IMG/VR virus record: IMGVR_UViG_3300042890_000138
Location: 1 to 21,234 of that record
Length of the DNA: 21,234 nt
Direction: 5' to 3' (one strand)
Source: a virus
Part shown: positions 15,250-21,173 of the stretch, one piece after another
How the letters are laid out: each line of letters begins with the position of its first letter
Numbering within the stretch: position 1 is the stretch's first letter
Program-made: the position numbers and the translations under genes
The notes under the pieces: model-generated
What the model was told of the DNA's origin: nothing
The model's database searches: none
Seen by the model: the letters and a program-made list of their open reading frames with translations, nothing else

Positions 15250-15384
15250 CTATGACGTTTTCTTGTATTTCTCCACTAAAACTCGTACAATTCCTAGATC
15301 AATGATGAAGTAATGTGTACTTTCTTCTTCAAGGTACTCAACTCCTACAGTAAAACCTGTAATAAAGTCAATTGAAATAAACAT
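15250..15384 (-). CDS. Small phage protein of unknown function
   Basis: The gene encodes 44 residues: MFISIDFITGFTVGVEYLEE, then ESTHYFIIDLGIVRVLVEKY and KKTS. The pattern 'ISIDF.TGF..G.E......IIDLGI.R.....' is one I know from small phage proteins of unknown role. Predicted structure is two or three beta strands; it is not a clear membrane protein. The ATG overlaps the stop of the upstream 65-residue gene as TAATG, which supports translation. It is the last gene of the minus-strand operon. Confidence 0.65.
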   Translation of the reverse strand: MFISIDFITGFTVGVEYLEEESTHYFIIDLGIVRVLVEKYKKTS

Positions 15385-15581
15385 TAGTCACCTTTCTTAA
15401 AGTAAACTGTACGTTCAGTTAGAGTTTGAATATAAAACTTCATAGCTTGTACTTGTTGATTAAGTAATTCAATCTCTTTAGTTTCAATCTGTGGATCTGT
15501 TCGTAGAAAGTCAATTAACTTTTGTGTCTTTGCTACTAACTCATCACGTTCTTCTACTACTTTAGTTTGCCATGCTTGCAT
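15384..15581 (-). CDS. Helical hairpin protein resembling the Acb2/Tad1 family (possible anti-defence sponge)
   Basis: The 65-residue protein reads MQAWQTKVVEERDELVAKTQ, then KLIDFLRTDPQIETKEIELLN and QQVQAMKFYIQTLTERTVYF. It has two helices joined by a short loop with the spacing 'Q..VV.E..EL..K..KL..FL......E.ELL..Q..AM..Y...L..R...F'. This pattern fits the small family called crAss001_48-related or Acb2/Tad1 hairpin domain, whose characterised members bind cyclic oligonucleotide signals of CBASS (Acb2) or Thoeris (Tad1). Whether this member binds such ligands cannot be told here. The start at 15581 is chosen over 15614 because AAGGAG (15588-15593) lies 6 bases upstream; the longer reading would overlap the RNR end. 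Confidence 0.6.
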   Translation of the reverse strand: MQAWQTKVVEERDELVAKTQKLIDFLRTDPQIETKEIELLNQQVQAMKFYIQTLTERTVYFKKGD

Positions 15582-15591
15582 ATTTTTCTCC

Positions 15592-17442
15592 TTAGTTAAC
15601 TTCACAACTTCCACCTGAACAAGCTAAGTTATCCTTAGCCTCTGTTAAATCATCATGTTCAACTACCTTTGTTAAATCAATAGCTGCCATATGTTTAAAC
15701 ATTTCTTCAAACACTTCTTCAGTACAATCTTCGAATGGTGCTTGTTGATATGTACCACCATTGTAAGGTAGAACAGAAATACCTGTGTAGTCATAGCGGT
15801 TATCCCACATCCACTTACCACAGTCATTCCATTCATCTTCTTTCAATGAGATAGTGCATGATACATTATGTTTATTGTTACCACTCACATGACCATTAGC
15901 TACCCATTCTAGATTGAATCGTTTAACTCGTTCTAAAATCTCCTTATAACTTTCTGTTCGTAAAATTGCACCTTGTGGGGCACGTTGTGGGAAACTCATT
16001 ACTGCTTCTAAGTGAGGTTTGTATACACAGTCCTCAATTAAAGAAGGGAATCTGTCAACCATGTAGCCATATAACGGCTCATTCTTTCCAACACGCATAC
16101 GACGGATATAATAATCGTTATGCCAAGCATGAATTCCAGAACTACTTCCAAGAACCAACGACGTTGTCCCTGCAGGTTTAACAGTAGTAATACGGGCAGA
16201 AGAATTAATACCGATAAGAGCAGCAACACGTTTATTCTCCTCTACTGTAACTGCAGCAGCTTCATTTAAGTCTAGTTTAAGTACTCCAGCTGATGCAATA
16301 CCTGTCATTGATACACCAAGTAAAGCTTCTCGTTCTGTTGTTTCTTTCCAAACACTACGTAAGTAATGGAAGTCTGTATATCCTGCTTGTAGTGTACCAA
16401 TTAGAGTAGCTGCTTTGACTCGTGCATTTAACTCTTCTTGTGTTACTACATCTGATACGTTAACTTCTACTAGGTTACAGTACTGATTAGAGTTAAGACT
16501 AATTTCTGCACATGGGTTAGTACCAATGTCATAGTCGTTAGTCCAGAATACACCAGGTTCTCCTGAACCAGATAACTCTACTTTCTTCCAAATGTCAAAC
16601 CATTCTTCTTCTGTTGTCTCATCACGATTAAGAACAACTGAGTTATTAGCACGACCTCGTTGTGGATTTAATTCCCACCATGCACCACTCTTTGCTGCAA
16701 GCATGTCATAGTCGTCTTTGTCAAACAAACTAATTAAAGCAGCACGACGAATACCCCCACTAAGGACAGCATCTGCAATATGGCACACCATGTCATGAAC
16801 TTCAATAGGTTTGAGTTTTCGTCCAATGGAATCATTAAGTACAGACCGCAATTTATCAAGACAGATACGTAAAGGGTCTGGACCTGGAGCTTTACCGCCA
16901 CTGGTAATGAGTCTAGCCCCTTTAGGGCGAATATCCCTAAAATCAAATACAGGGTCAGACTTACCAAGTGTATAGGCTTTAACAAGAACTTTAACAGCGT
17001 CAGCCCAGCCTTCAATAGAATCTCCAACTAAGAATCTCCTTTGTTTAGTTGACGGTCCAACAATCGTAGGAAGATTTTCAACATGCCGCTTCTGAACAGA
17101 GAAGCCGACACCTGATCCACCAAGTAAGTTAAACATCGTTTCGCTAAAGACTGCTGGATGATCAACAGCGGAGAAAGCACAATTAAACATACGGTTATTG
17201 CTAAGCTCAATAGGAGTACCACCAAACTGTAACGAACGCATTGATGGTAGAACTTGCCTATTAAATACAAATGTGTATGCACTCTTAATTTCCTCTTTCA
17301 TCTTAGGATATTTACGTAAGTGCATTGCCATGTTACGTTGCACTAGTTCTTCCCAAGTCTCTCGACGTTCTGCTTCTGGAACATACTTAGCATACTTGTT
17401 AAAGATTGTAATATCTGATAATACTTTCTGACTAATATCCAT
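15592..17442 (-). CDS. nrdJ: Class II (adenosylcobalamin-dependent) ribonucleoside-triphosphate reductase
   Basis: The 616-residue enzyme makes deoxyribonucleotides for phage DNA. The key residues of monomeric class II RTPR (Lactobacillus leichmannii type) are all present: Cys88 in MFNCAF, the NPCAEI loop with Asn309, Cys311 and Glu313, Cys322 in QYCNLVEVN, and the C-terminal redox pair Cys608 and Cys613 in ACSGGSC. The spacings (311 to 322, 608 to 613) equal those of the L. leichmannii enzyme (408 to 419, 731 to 736). The phosphate-binding PAGTTSLVLGSSSGIH is at 424-438. It is about 120 residues shorter than the bacterial enzyme. No ATP-cone is seen. The ATG at 17442 is preferred over an in-frame start at 17559, which would cover the upstream gene; the ribosome site is a weak AGAAAGAAA. 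The enzyme needs B12 from the host. Confidence 0.93.
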   Translation of the reverse strand: MDISQKVLSDITIFNKYAKYVPEAERRETWEELVQRNMAMHLRKYPKMKEEIKSAYTFVFNRQVLPSMRSLQFGGTPIELSNNRMFNCAFSAVDHPAVFSETMFNLLGGSGVGFSVQKRHVENLPTIVGPSTKQRRFLVGDSIEGWADAVKVLVKAYTLGKSDPVFDFRDIRPKGARLITSGGKAPGPDPLRICLDKLRSVLNDSIGRKLKPIEVHDMVCHIADAVLSGGIRRAALISLFDKDDYDMLAAKSGAWWELNPQRGRANNSVVLNRDETTEEEWFDIWKKVELSGSGEPGVFWTNDYDIGTNPCAEISLNSNQYCNLVEVNVSDVVTQEELNARVKAATLIGTLQAGYTDFHYLRSVWKETTEREALLGVSMTGIASAGVLKLDLNEAAAVTVEENKRVAALIGINSSARITTVKPAGTTSLVLGSSSGIHAWHNDYYIRRMRVGKNEPLYGYMVDRFPSLIEDCVYKPHLEAVMSFPQRAPQGAILRTESYKEILERVKRFNLEWVANGHVSGNNKHNVSCTISLKEDEWNDCGKWMWDNRYDYTGISVLPYNGGTYQQAPFEDCTEEVFEEMFKHMAAIDLTKVVEHDDLTEAKDNLACSGGSCEVN

Positions 17443-17494
17443 ATTGTTTCTTTCTTTTCTAGGATAGTTTAATAAATTAATAGGAGGAAACCAC

Positions 17495-17650
17495 TCACTC
17501 CAACTCAGCACAAATGGTTTCATACCTATCTTCAATCTTATCTGCAAAAGCGTATACAAGATCTTGAGTAGTTAATCCTAGTAGATCTATCAAGTCTACT
17601 TCATCAATCTGCTCAATTATTTTTTCTTGTAATTCAGTTATTGTTAACAT
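17495..17650 (-). CDS. Small acidic phage protein of unknown function
   Basis: The gene encodes 51 residues: MLTITELQEKIIEQIDEVDL, then IDLLGLTTQDLVYAFADKIED and RYETICAELE. It is acidic and probably all-helical, with 'EVDL.DLLGLT..DLV..F.D.I' as its most distinctive part. I recall similar small proteins in phage nucleotide-metabolism operons without known function. It begins 17 bases inside the preceding small gene. The 52-base gap before the RNR start has no clear signal apart from a purine-rich stretch. Confidence 0.65.
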   Translation of the reverse strand: MLTITELQEKIIEQIDEVDLIDLLGLTTQDLVYAFADKIEDRYETICAELE

Positions 17651-17768
17651 AATAACTTCCAACCTTATACTTAATATTGAATCCTTGATTATTTAAATAG
17701 CCTACTATACTATTATGAACCCACTCTAAAGGAAAACCATAATCTTTATACTGTTGAAGAGATAACAC
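17634..17768 (-). CDS. Small protein with GTG start, unknown function
   Basis: This 44-residue frame reads (GTG start) MLSLQQYKDYGFPLEWVHNS, then IVGYLNNQGFNIKYKVGSYY and VNNN. It fills the space between the DUF6378-like gene and the next small gene, overlapping the latter by 17 bases. The GTG is preceded by AAGGAAAATAAA, a good Shine-Dalgarno at the end of the upstream gene. Amino-acid composition is protein-like (many aromatic residues). I do not recognise the family. No ATG alternative gives a longer reading. Confidence 0.5.
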   Translation of the reverse strand: MLSLQQYKDYGFPLEWVHNSIVGYLNNQGFNIKYKVGSYYVNNN

Positions 17769-17769
17769 T

Positions 17770-18111
17770 TTATTTTCCTTGTAGTCTATTTGCAACTAAG
17801 GTAGCATATCCTGCAATGTCAACCCAGCTATCATCATAATCAGGATCACCATTAATAATACGACCTATTTTGTGATAAATCATATCTAAAGCTTCTTGTT
17901 GATCATCATATAAAACTTTGTTACGATCATTTAAATGTCTAGTAGTAACTGCTTTTAATTCTTGAGTTACATTAGCATGTCCTACAAAATCACCATACCT
18001 ACTACCTCGTTCTTTTAAAATAGATTCAGTAGTAGGTTTGTAAATCTCTTTAGGTCCAAAAGTTTCTGCATAGATTGGATCTTGTACTTCTGAATTAATA
18101 TTAGATAACAT
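17770..18111 (-). CDS. DUF6378-like phage protein
   Basis: The 113-residue protein has a variable N-terminus to about residue 26 and then a conserved block: SILKERGSRYGDFVGHANVTQ, then EALDMIYHKIGRIINGDPDY and DSWVDIAGYATLVANRLQG. The 'RG..YG.F...A...Q', 'EALDMI.HKI.RI..GDP' and 'DSW.DIAGYA.L' motifs are those of the DUF6378 family of phage proteins, which looks like an all-alpha fold reminiscent of MazG-type nucleotide hydrolases. Activity is not known to me. Its ATG lies 11 bases inside the exonuclease gene upstream, so the two are coupled. Confidence 0.75.
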   Translation of the reverse strand: MLSNINSEVQDPIYAETFGPKEIYKPTTESILKERGSRYGDFVGHANVTQELKAVTTRHLNDRNKVLYDDQQEALDMIYHKIGRIINGDPDYDDSWVDIAGYATLVANRLQGK

Positions 18112-18850
18112 TAACTACCCTTTCTGCTGTTCGACTACGTAAGTTTTTGTTACCTCGGAACCAGTTACCACAATCTTGACACTGATATCGTTGGAACTTA
18201 CTTACTGTTGTTACTGCGTACCCACGTTTCTGGTGATGTTTACCACCACAGTTAGGACAAACAAGTTCATCATCGTTGAAGATGGATAAGTTTAAATGAT
18301 GTTTAATCCATGGTCTAAACTTATAGTACACCTTCTCTAGAAGAACTACGTCTTGCTTATTGTACTCTTCCATTAAAGCCCAAGCTTGAGGATTGTTAGC
18401 CATACATTGAATCCAAAGATCATGTCCAGTATGACTAGTCTTCTTACCTAGACCTAGTGCTTGTGCTACATAGTCAAGTTTGTTTGACACAAACCTAAAC
18501 TGTTTCTTAGCTACTTGAAGTAAATCAATATGTTTAACTGGTGACGGAGGAGTTAGTCCATGTAATAGGAACTCCTTGTTCAGTGTTGGCATATCAAACT
18601 TACTACCATTGTAGTGAATTACTGCATCAGCTTCATCAATTAGATTGTGAATACCTGTTAACATGTCAATAGGATCTGACTTGTAGACACTATCGAAGTA
18701 CATTGTATCATCTTCTAACCACTTAGCTGAGTAACACATGGTATAAGACGACTCAAGAAGCTGACTTAATCCAATGTTCTGTTGCCAAATACCCCACACA
18801 TGTGCTGTGTTAGGACTTGTTTCAATATCTAGTAGTAATATCTTAGCCAT
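18101..18850 (-). CDS. DnaQ/YprB-like 3'-5' exonuclease with C-terminal zinc ribbon
   Basis: The 249-residue protein has an RNase H-like DEDD exonuclease domain: Asp8 and Glu10 in LLLDIETSP (Exo I), Asp86 in HYNGSKFDMPTLN (Exo II), and Tyr163 with Asp167 in EEYNKQDVVLLEKVY (Exo III). A C-terminal zinc ribbon has Cys198 and Cys201 (CPNCGG) and Cys224 and Cys227 (CQDCG), flanked by basic residues. Such enzymes degrade single-stranded DNA or trim ends; in a phage operon with a FEN-type nuclease and a resolvase, a role in replication, recombination or host-DNA breakdown is likely. The zinc ribbon may give DNA binding. It overlaps the upstream gene by 8 bases. Confidence 0.85.
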   Translation of the reverse strand: MAKILLLDIETSPNTAHVWGIWQQNIGLSQLLESSYTMCYSAKWLEDDTMYFDSVYKSDPIDMLTGIHNLIDEADAVIHYNGSKFDMPTLNKEFLLHGLTPPSPVKHIDLLQVAKKQFRFVSNKLDYVAQALGLGKKTSHTGHDLWIQCMANNPQAWALMEEYNKQDVVLLEKVYYKFRPWIKHHLNLSIFNDDELVCPNCGGKHHQKRGYAVTTVSKFQRYQCQDCGNWFRGNKNLRSRTAERVVNVI

Positions 18851-19106
18851 ATCCTACGTTCCCATTCTGAGCTACTGCTCTATCTCGTTCATCTGACTGC
18901 CAATCTTCAGAGTACTTGGTAGCTATCCAGTTATCATGTAACCAAGACTCACCTAATTGATTGAAAGTTTTAGTTGCTATACCAAAGGAAGGCAAGACTT
19001 CAAACCACATCTTACCATCCTTCAGTTGATACTTAGCACCTATTTCAATTAGAGGGGTATTACGTAGTACATGGTAATAATCTAATTGCTTTAGGTCTTG
19101 GTTCAT
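18843..19106 (-). CDS. Conserved hypothetical phage protein
   Basis: The 87-residue product begins MNQDLKQLDYYHVLRNTPLI and contains YQLKDGKMWFEVLPSFGIAT, then SWLHDNWIATKYSEDWQSD. It is rich in Trp and Tyr and has a mixed alpha/beta look, but I recognise no domain. Its ATG overlaps the stop of the upstream 64-residue gene (TAATG), and its own end overlaps the exonuclease start. Translation is well supported by this tight packing; function is unknown. Confidence 0.65.
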   Translation of the reverse strand: MNQDLKQLDYYHVLRNTPLIEIGAKYQLKDGKMWFEVLPSFGIATKTFNQLGESWLHDNWIATKYSEDWQSDERDRAVAQNGNVGYG

Positions 19107-19300
19107 TAGCTAGGCTTTCTACCTTCATCTTTAAATAGAGCATATTGCTGCTCTGCTTCTTGTTCCTGAACCTTAATAACACCATGATGAATAAGATTCT
19201 TTACTGCATGATCCATTAAGAAAGATGCTTCTTCAAGATCTACATGAAACTCAAAGTCTAAAGAACCATCTTCATTCCGTACACAGTTTTGTATAATCAC
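19106..19300 (-). CDS. Small phage protein with GTG start, unknown function
   Basis: The 64-residue product (GTG start) reads MIIQNCVRNEDGSLDFEFHV, then DLEEASFLMDHAVKNLIHHG and VIKVQEQEAEQQYALF. The 'FDF...L..EEA.FL..HAVK.LI..G.I.VQEQE.E' part is a pattern I recall from small phage proteins adjacent to nucleases. The GTG at 19300 lies 8 bases after AAGGA and 29 bases inside the resolvase gene; the next in-frame ATG would remove half of the conserved part. Function unknown. Confidence 0.65.
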   Translation of the reverse strand: MIIQNCVRNEDGSLDFEFHVDLEEASFLMDHAVKNLIHHGVIKVQEQEAEQQYALFKDEGRKPS

Positions 19301-19649
19301 GTAACCAATCCTTTCTAAAGTCTAACCATTCAAATCCATTATCATCAGCCCACATAGCGTAGGTAGTTTTGCTCGTTTTACGAATCTTATTATCAGGATT
19401 CTGAAAGAGGATAATGACTCTAACATCTGGATTACAATCTCTAAACCACAACATCTTTTGTCTAGTTGCAAGATCCAACTTACCTTTAGCTTCGATATAA
19501 ATATTCCCTATTTTAAAATCAGGAATATAATTTCTTTCTTTAGCAGGTTGTATGAAAGCAATCTTATCTGGTTCATACTTGACACTAGGATATGTAGTCT
19601 TTAGTCTAGCCCAGACTTTTTCTTCTAACTTACTCTTGAATACTGGCAT
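19272..19649 (-). CDS. T7 endonuclease I-like Holliday junction resolvase (gp3-like)
   Basis: The 125-residue protein aligns along its whole length with T7 gp3. Shared parts are FKSKLEEKV (T7 FRSGLEDKV) with catalytic Glu9, YIPDF with Asp44, IEAKG with Glu53 and Lys55 (T7 PDF/VETKG), then RQKML...R..NPD.R.IILF and KTSKTTYAMWADDNGFEW. These are the four catalytic residues of the PD-(D/E)XK-type T7 endonuclease I. The enzyme resolves branched DNA and, in T7, helps degrade the host chromosome to nucleotides that the RNR next door can use. It is a little shorter than T7 gp3 (149 residues), lacking the basic N- and C-terminal extensions. It overlaps small genes on both sides by 20-29 bases. Confidence 0.92.
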   Translation of the reverse strand: MPVFKSKLEEKVWARLKTTYPSVKYEPDKIAFIQPAKERNYIPDFKIGNIYIEAKGKLDLATRQKMLWFRDCNPDVRVIILFQNPDNKIRKTSKTTYAMWADDNGFEWLDFRKDWLRDYTKLCTE

Positions 19650-19773
19650 TCATTTTCTCTAATTTATTTAAGACTCTTTTTAAATTAGAAGGTCCTACTT
19701 TTATAACAGCGTATACTGTTAAAGCAAGAGCTCCAATAAGTAGGAATGGGTATGCTAATATTTTTCTAATCAT
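19630..19773 (-). CDS. Small single-span membrane protein
   Basis: The 47-residue frame reads MIRKILAYPFLLIGALALTV, then YAVIKVGPSNLKRVLNKLEK and MNASIQE. Residues 7-25 form one transmembrane helix after a basic start; the C-terminal half is an amphipathic, basic helix. The ATG has a clear AAGGAG 9 bases upstream, within the end of the exonuclease gene, and overlaps that gene by 8 bases. It also overlaps the resolvase start by 20 bases. No family recognised; a membrane function in early infection is possible. Confidence 0.65.
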   Translation of the reverse strand: MIRKILAYPFLLIGALALTVYAVIKVGPSNLKRVLNKLEKMNASIQE

Positions 19774-20473
19774 TACTTAACTCCTTGTATCTATTAAGGA
19801 AAGAGTCATCAGTATCTCGTAAGATCCATAAGCATTGTGCGTTCATTTTAAATTCATCATCATTGCTATATGCTTGTCTTACAACATCAAACATCTCTTG
19901 TTCAGAACTACAATGTGCTAACAACTTACGAGCTTTAACTTCACCAAGACCAGCAATACCTTTTACGTTATCTGCTTTGTCTCCTTTTAAGCACTGCTCG
20001 TAGAACAATCTTAACCCATCTAGATCTGTTTGAGTAATAAACTTCTCATCCTTTTGCCACTTAGAAGTACCAAATGCCCATTGATAATGATTGCCTGGTA
20101 CTTGTAACATATCTTTATCAAGAGAACAGATAGTTGTTTGACCATCAATTTTATCTTGAAAGATACCCATTGCATCATCTGCCTCCAATGTAGGAGGAGC
20201 CAGTTCTGCACTGAGTTCTTTTAAAGAGTATTCTCTTAAAGCTTCTAAGTGTTTAGGTTTCTCAGCAGTTCTGTTAGCTTTGTACTCTGGATAGATCTTC
20301 TTACGGAAGTTATCTCCGCCTGATAAGAATGCTCTATACGAAGTAGCTTGAGTCTTTTCTAATAAAGTATCTAGAAGTTCATTGACCCTATAGATTGCTA
20401 TACCTAAGTCATCGTTCTCAGCTGACGCTGCACAACGATACACAACTAAATCCATGTCAATCAATGCTTGCAT
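19766..20473 (-). CDS. FEN/PIN-type 5'-3' exonuclease (T7 gp6 equivalent)
   Basis: The 235-residue protein has the metal-binding acids of the 5'-nuclease family: Asp6 and Asp8 in LIDMDLVVYR, FRKKIYPEYKANR (the helical arch), EADDA at 97-101, Asp119 and Asp121 in CSLDKDMLQVPG, and Asp165 and Asp168 in KGDKADNVKGIAGLGEVKARKLL, which also carries the helix-3-turn-helix DNA-binding motif. It removes RNA primers and 5' flaps and, as in T7, would digest host DNA. It lacks a polymerase domain, consistent with a separate DNA polymerase upstream in the operon. The start lies 17 bases inside a predicted 39-residue gene. Confidence 0.92.
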   Translation of the reverse strand: MQALIDMDLVVYRCAASAENDDLGIAIYRVNELLDTLLEKTQATSYRAFLSGGDNFRKKIYPEYKANRTAEKPKHLEALREYSLKELSAELAPPTLEADDAMGIFQDKIDGQTTICSLDKDMLQVPGNHYQWAFGTSKWQKDEKFITQTDLDGLRLFYEQCLKGDKADNVKGIAGLGEVKARKLLAHCSSEQEMFDVVRQAYSNDDEFKMNAQCLWILRDTDDSFLNRYKELSND

Positions 20474-20576
20474 CTAGATACCTTAATAAAAATAAACACA
20501 TAACAAAACCTACTAATATCCCTTGACAAACGGAGGGCCCGTAGCATAGAATGTAATCAATCACCAGTGTCTCCAT
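20457..20576 (-). CDS. Possible 39-residue membrane protein
   Basis: This frame starts at the ATG at 20576 and reads METLVIDYILCYGPSVCQGI, then LVGFVMCLFLLRYLDASID. Residues about 14-32 are a plausible transmembrane helix. It fills the gap between SSB and the 5'-3' exonuclease and overlaps the latter by 17 bases, exactly as other small genes of this operon overlap their neighbours. There is no good Shine-Dalgarno sequence, so the call is tentative. No family recognised. Confidence 0.45.
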   Translation of the reverse strand: METLVIDYILCYGPSVCQGILVGFVMCLFLLRYLDASID

Positions 20577-20597
20577 ACGTTAGCTATTATGTGGAAG

Positions 20598-20621
20598 CAG
20601 GTGATTATTTCTAACCACCTG
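20598..20621. other. 10-bp hairpin with GAAA loop in the SSB-exonuclease gap
   Basis: In the minus-strand transcript, CAGGTGGTTA-GAAA-TAATCACCTG forms a 10-bp stem with one G-T wobble closed by a GNRA-type tetraloop. It starts 13 bases after the SSB stop. No T-run follows in either direction, so it does not look like a terminator. It may stabilise the 3' end of the SSB message or serve as an RNase processing site (inference). Confidence 0.6.
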
Positions 20622-20633
20622 ATTAAAGATAAC

Positions 20634-21173
20634 TTATAGAGGAATGTCATCTTCAAATGAGTCAAAGTTTACTGCTTGATCTGTTGCTTTAGCATCTTTA
20701 CCAAATACCCAATCACTGAGTTCAGTAGCTAATGATAATACTTCTGCTTTGCTTACTGTCTTAGCACCTACTGTTAAAATAGAGATAGCATTAGACAAAG
20801 AAGATTGACGAACAATTAACTCTTGTCGAGCTGCACGTTCTTCTTTAGTTTCATAGTTGCTGCCTGTTACTCGTGCACCACCTGTTGATGTTGCTGCTGC
20901 TGATTGTTGTGCCACTGGTGCTCCTCCTTCTGTACCGATACCTGTCCATTGCCAGTAACCTTGATCATCTTTTTGTGATACTACATCTACTACATCACCT
21001 TTGTTCCAGCTACCAGCTGCTTTGAATACAGAAGGATTACTGAATGACATTAACTTCTTGTTACCTACCTTACCATCTGCACCCTTGTAAGTTACTTCTA
21101 ATGACTGGTAACTACGACCATTCTTAGCAGCGTGGGTGTTAGGTGTACCTACATCAATTACTGTGATTTGCAT
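20634..21173 (-). CDS. ssb: Single-stranded DNA-binding protein
   Basis: The 179-residue protein has an N-terminal OB-fold-like part (MQITVIDVGTPNTHAAKNGR, then YQSLEVTYKGADGKVGNKKLMSF and WNKGDVVDVVSQKDDQGYWQW). A Gln/Ala/Ser linker follows at about 87-105, then a helical segment, and finally an acidic tip, FEDDIPL, nearly identical to the DDIPF end through which SSBs recruit partner proteins. It would coat single-stranded DNA during replication and contact the polymerase. The fold differs from E. coli SSB in detail, so the OB assignment is inferred from layout and the tip. It begins 16 bases inside the upstream polymerase-like gene. Confidence 0.8.
   Translation of the reverse strand: MQITVIDVGTPNTHAAKNGRSYQSLEVTYKGADGKVGNKKLMSFSNPSVFKAAGSWNKGDVVDVVSQKDDQGYWQWTGIGTEGGAPVAQQSAAATSTGGARVTGSNYETKEERAARQELIVRQSSLSNAISILTVGAKTVSKAEVLSLATELSDWVFGKDAKATDQAVNFDSFEDDIPL

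Noticed and set aside
15582-15614. Eleven extra residues on the Acb2-like protein
   Set aside because: AAGGAG lies just before the ATG at 15581, and the longer form would overlap the RNR end without any ribosome site.
16734-17282. Leu-rich minus-strand frames inside the RNR gene
   Set aside because: They are out-of-frame shadows of a gene with clear catalytic motifs.
17443-17559. Extended N-terminus of the ribonucleotide reductase
   Set aside because: The extra residues do not look like RNR and would lie over the 51-residue gene at 17495-17650.
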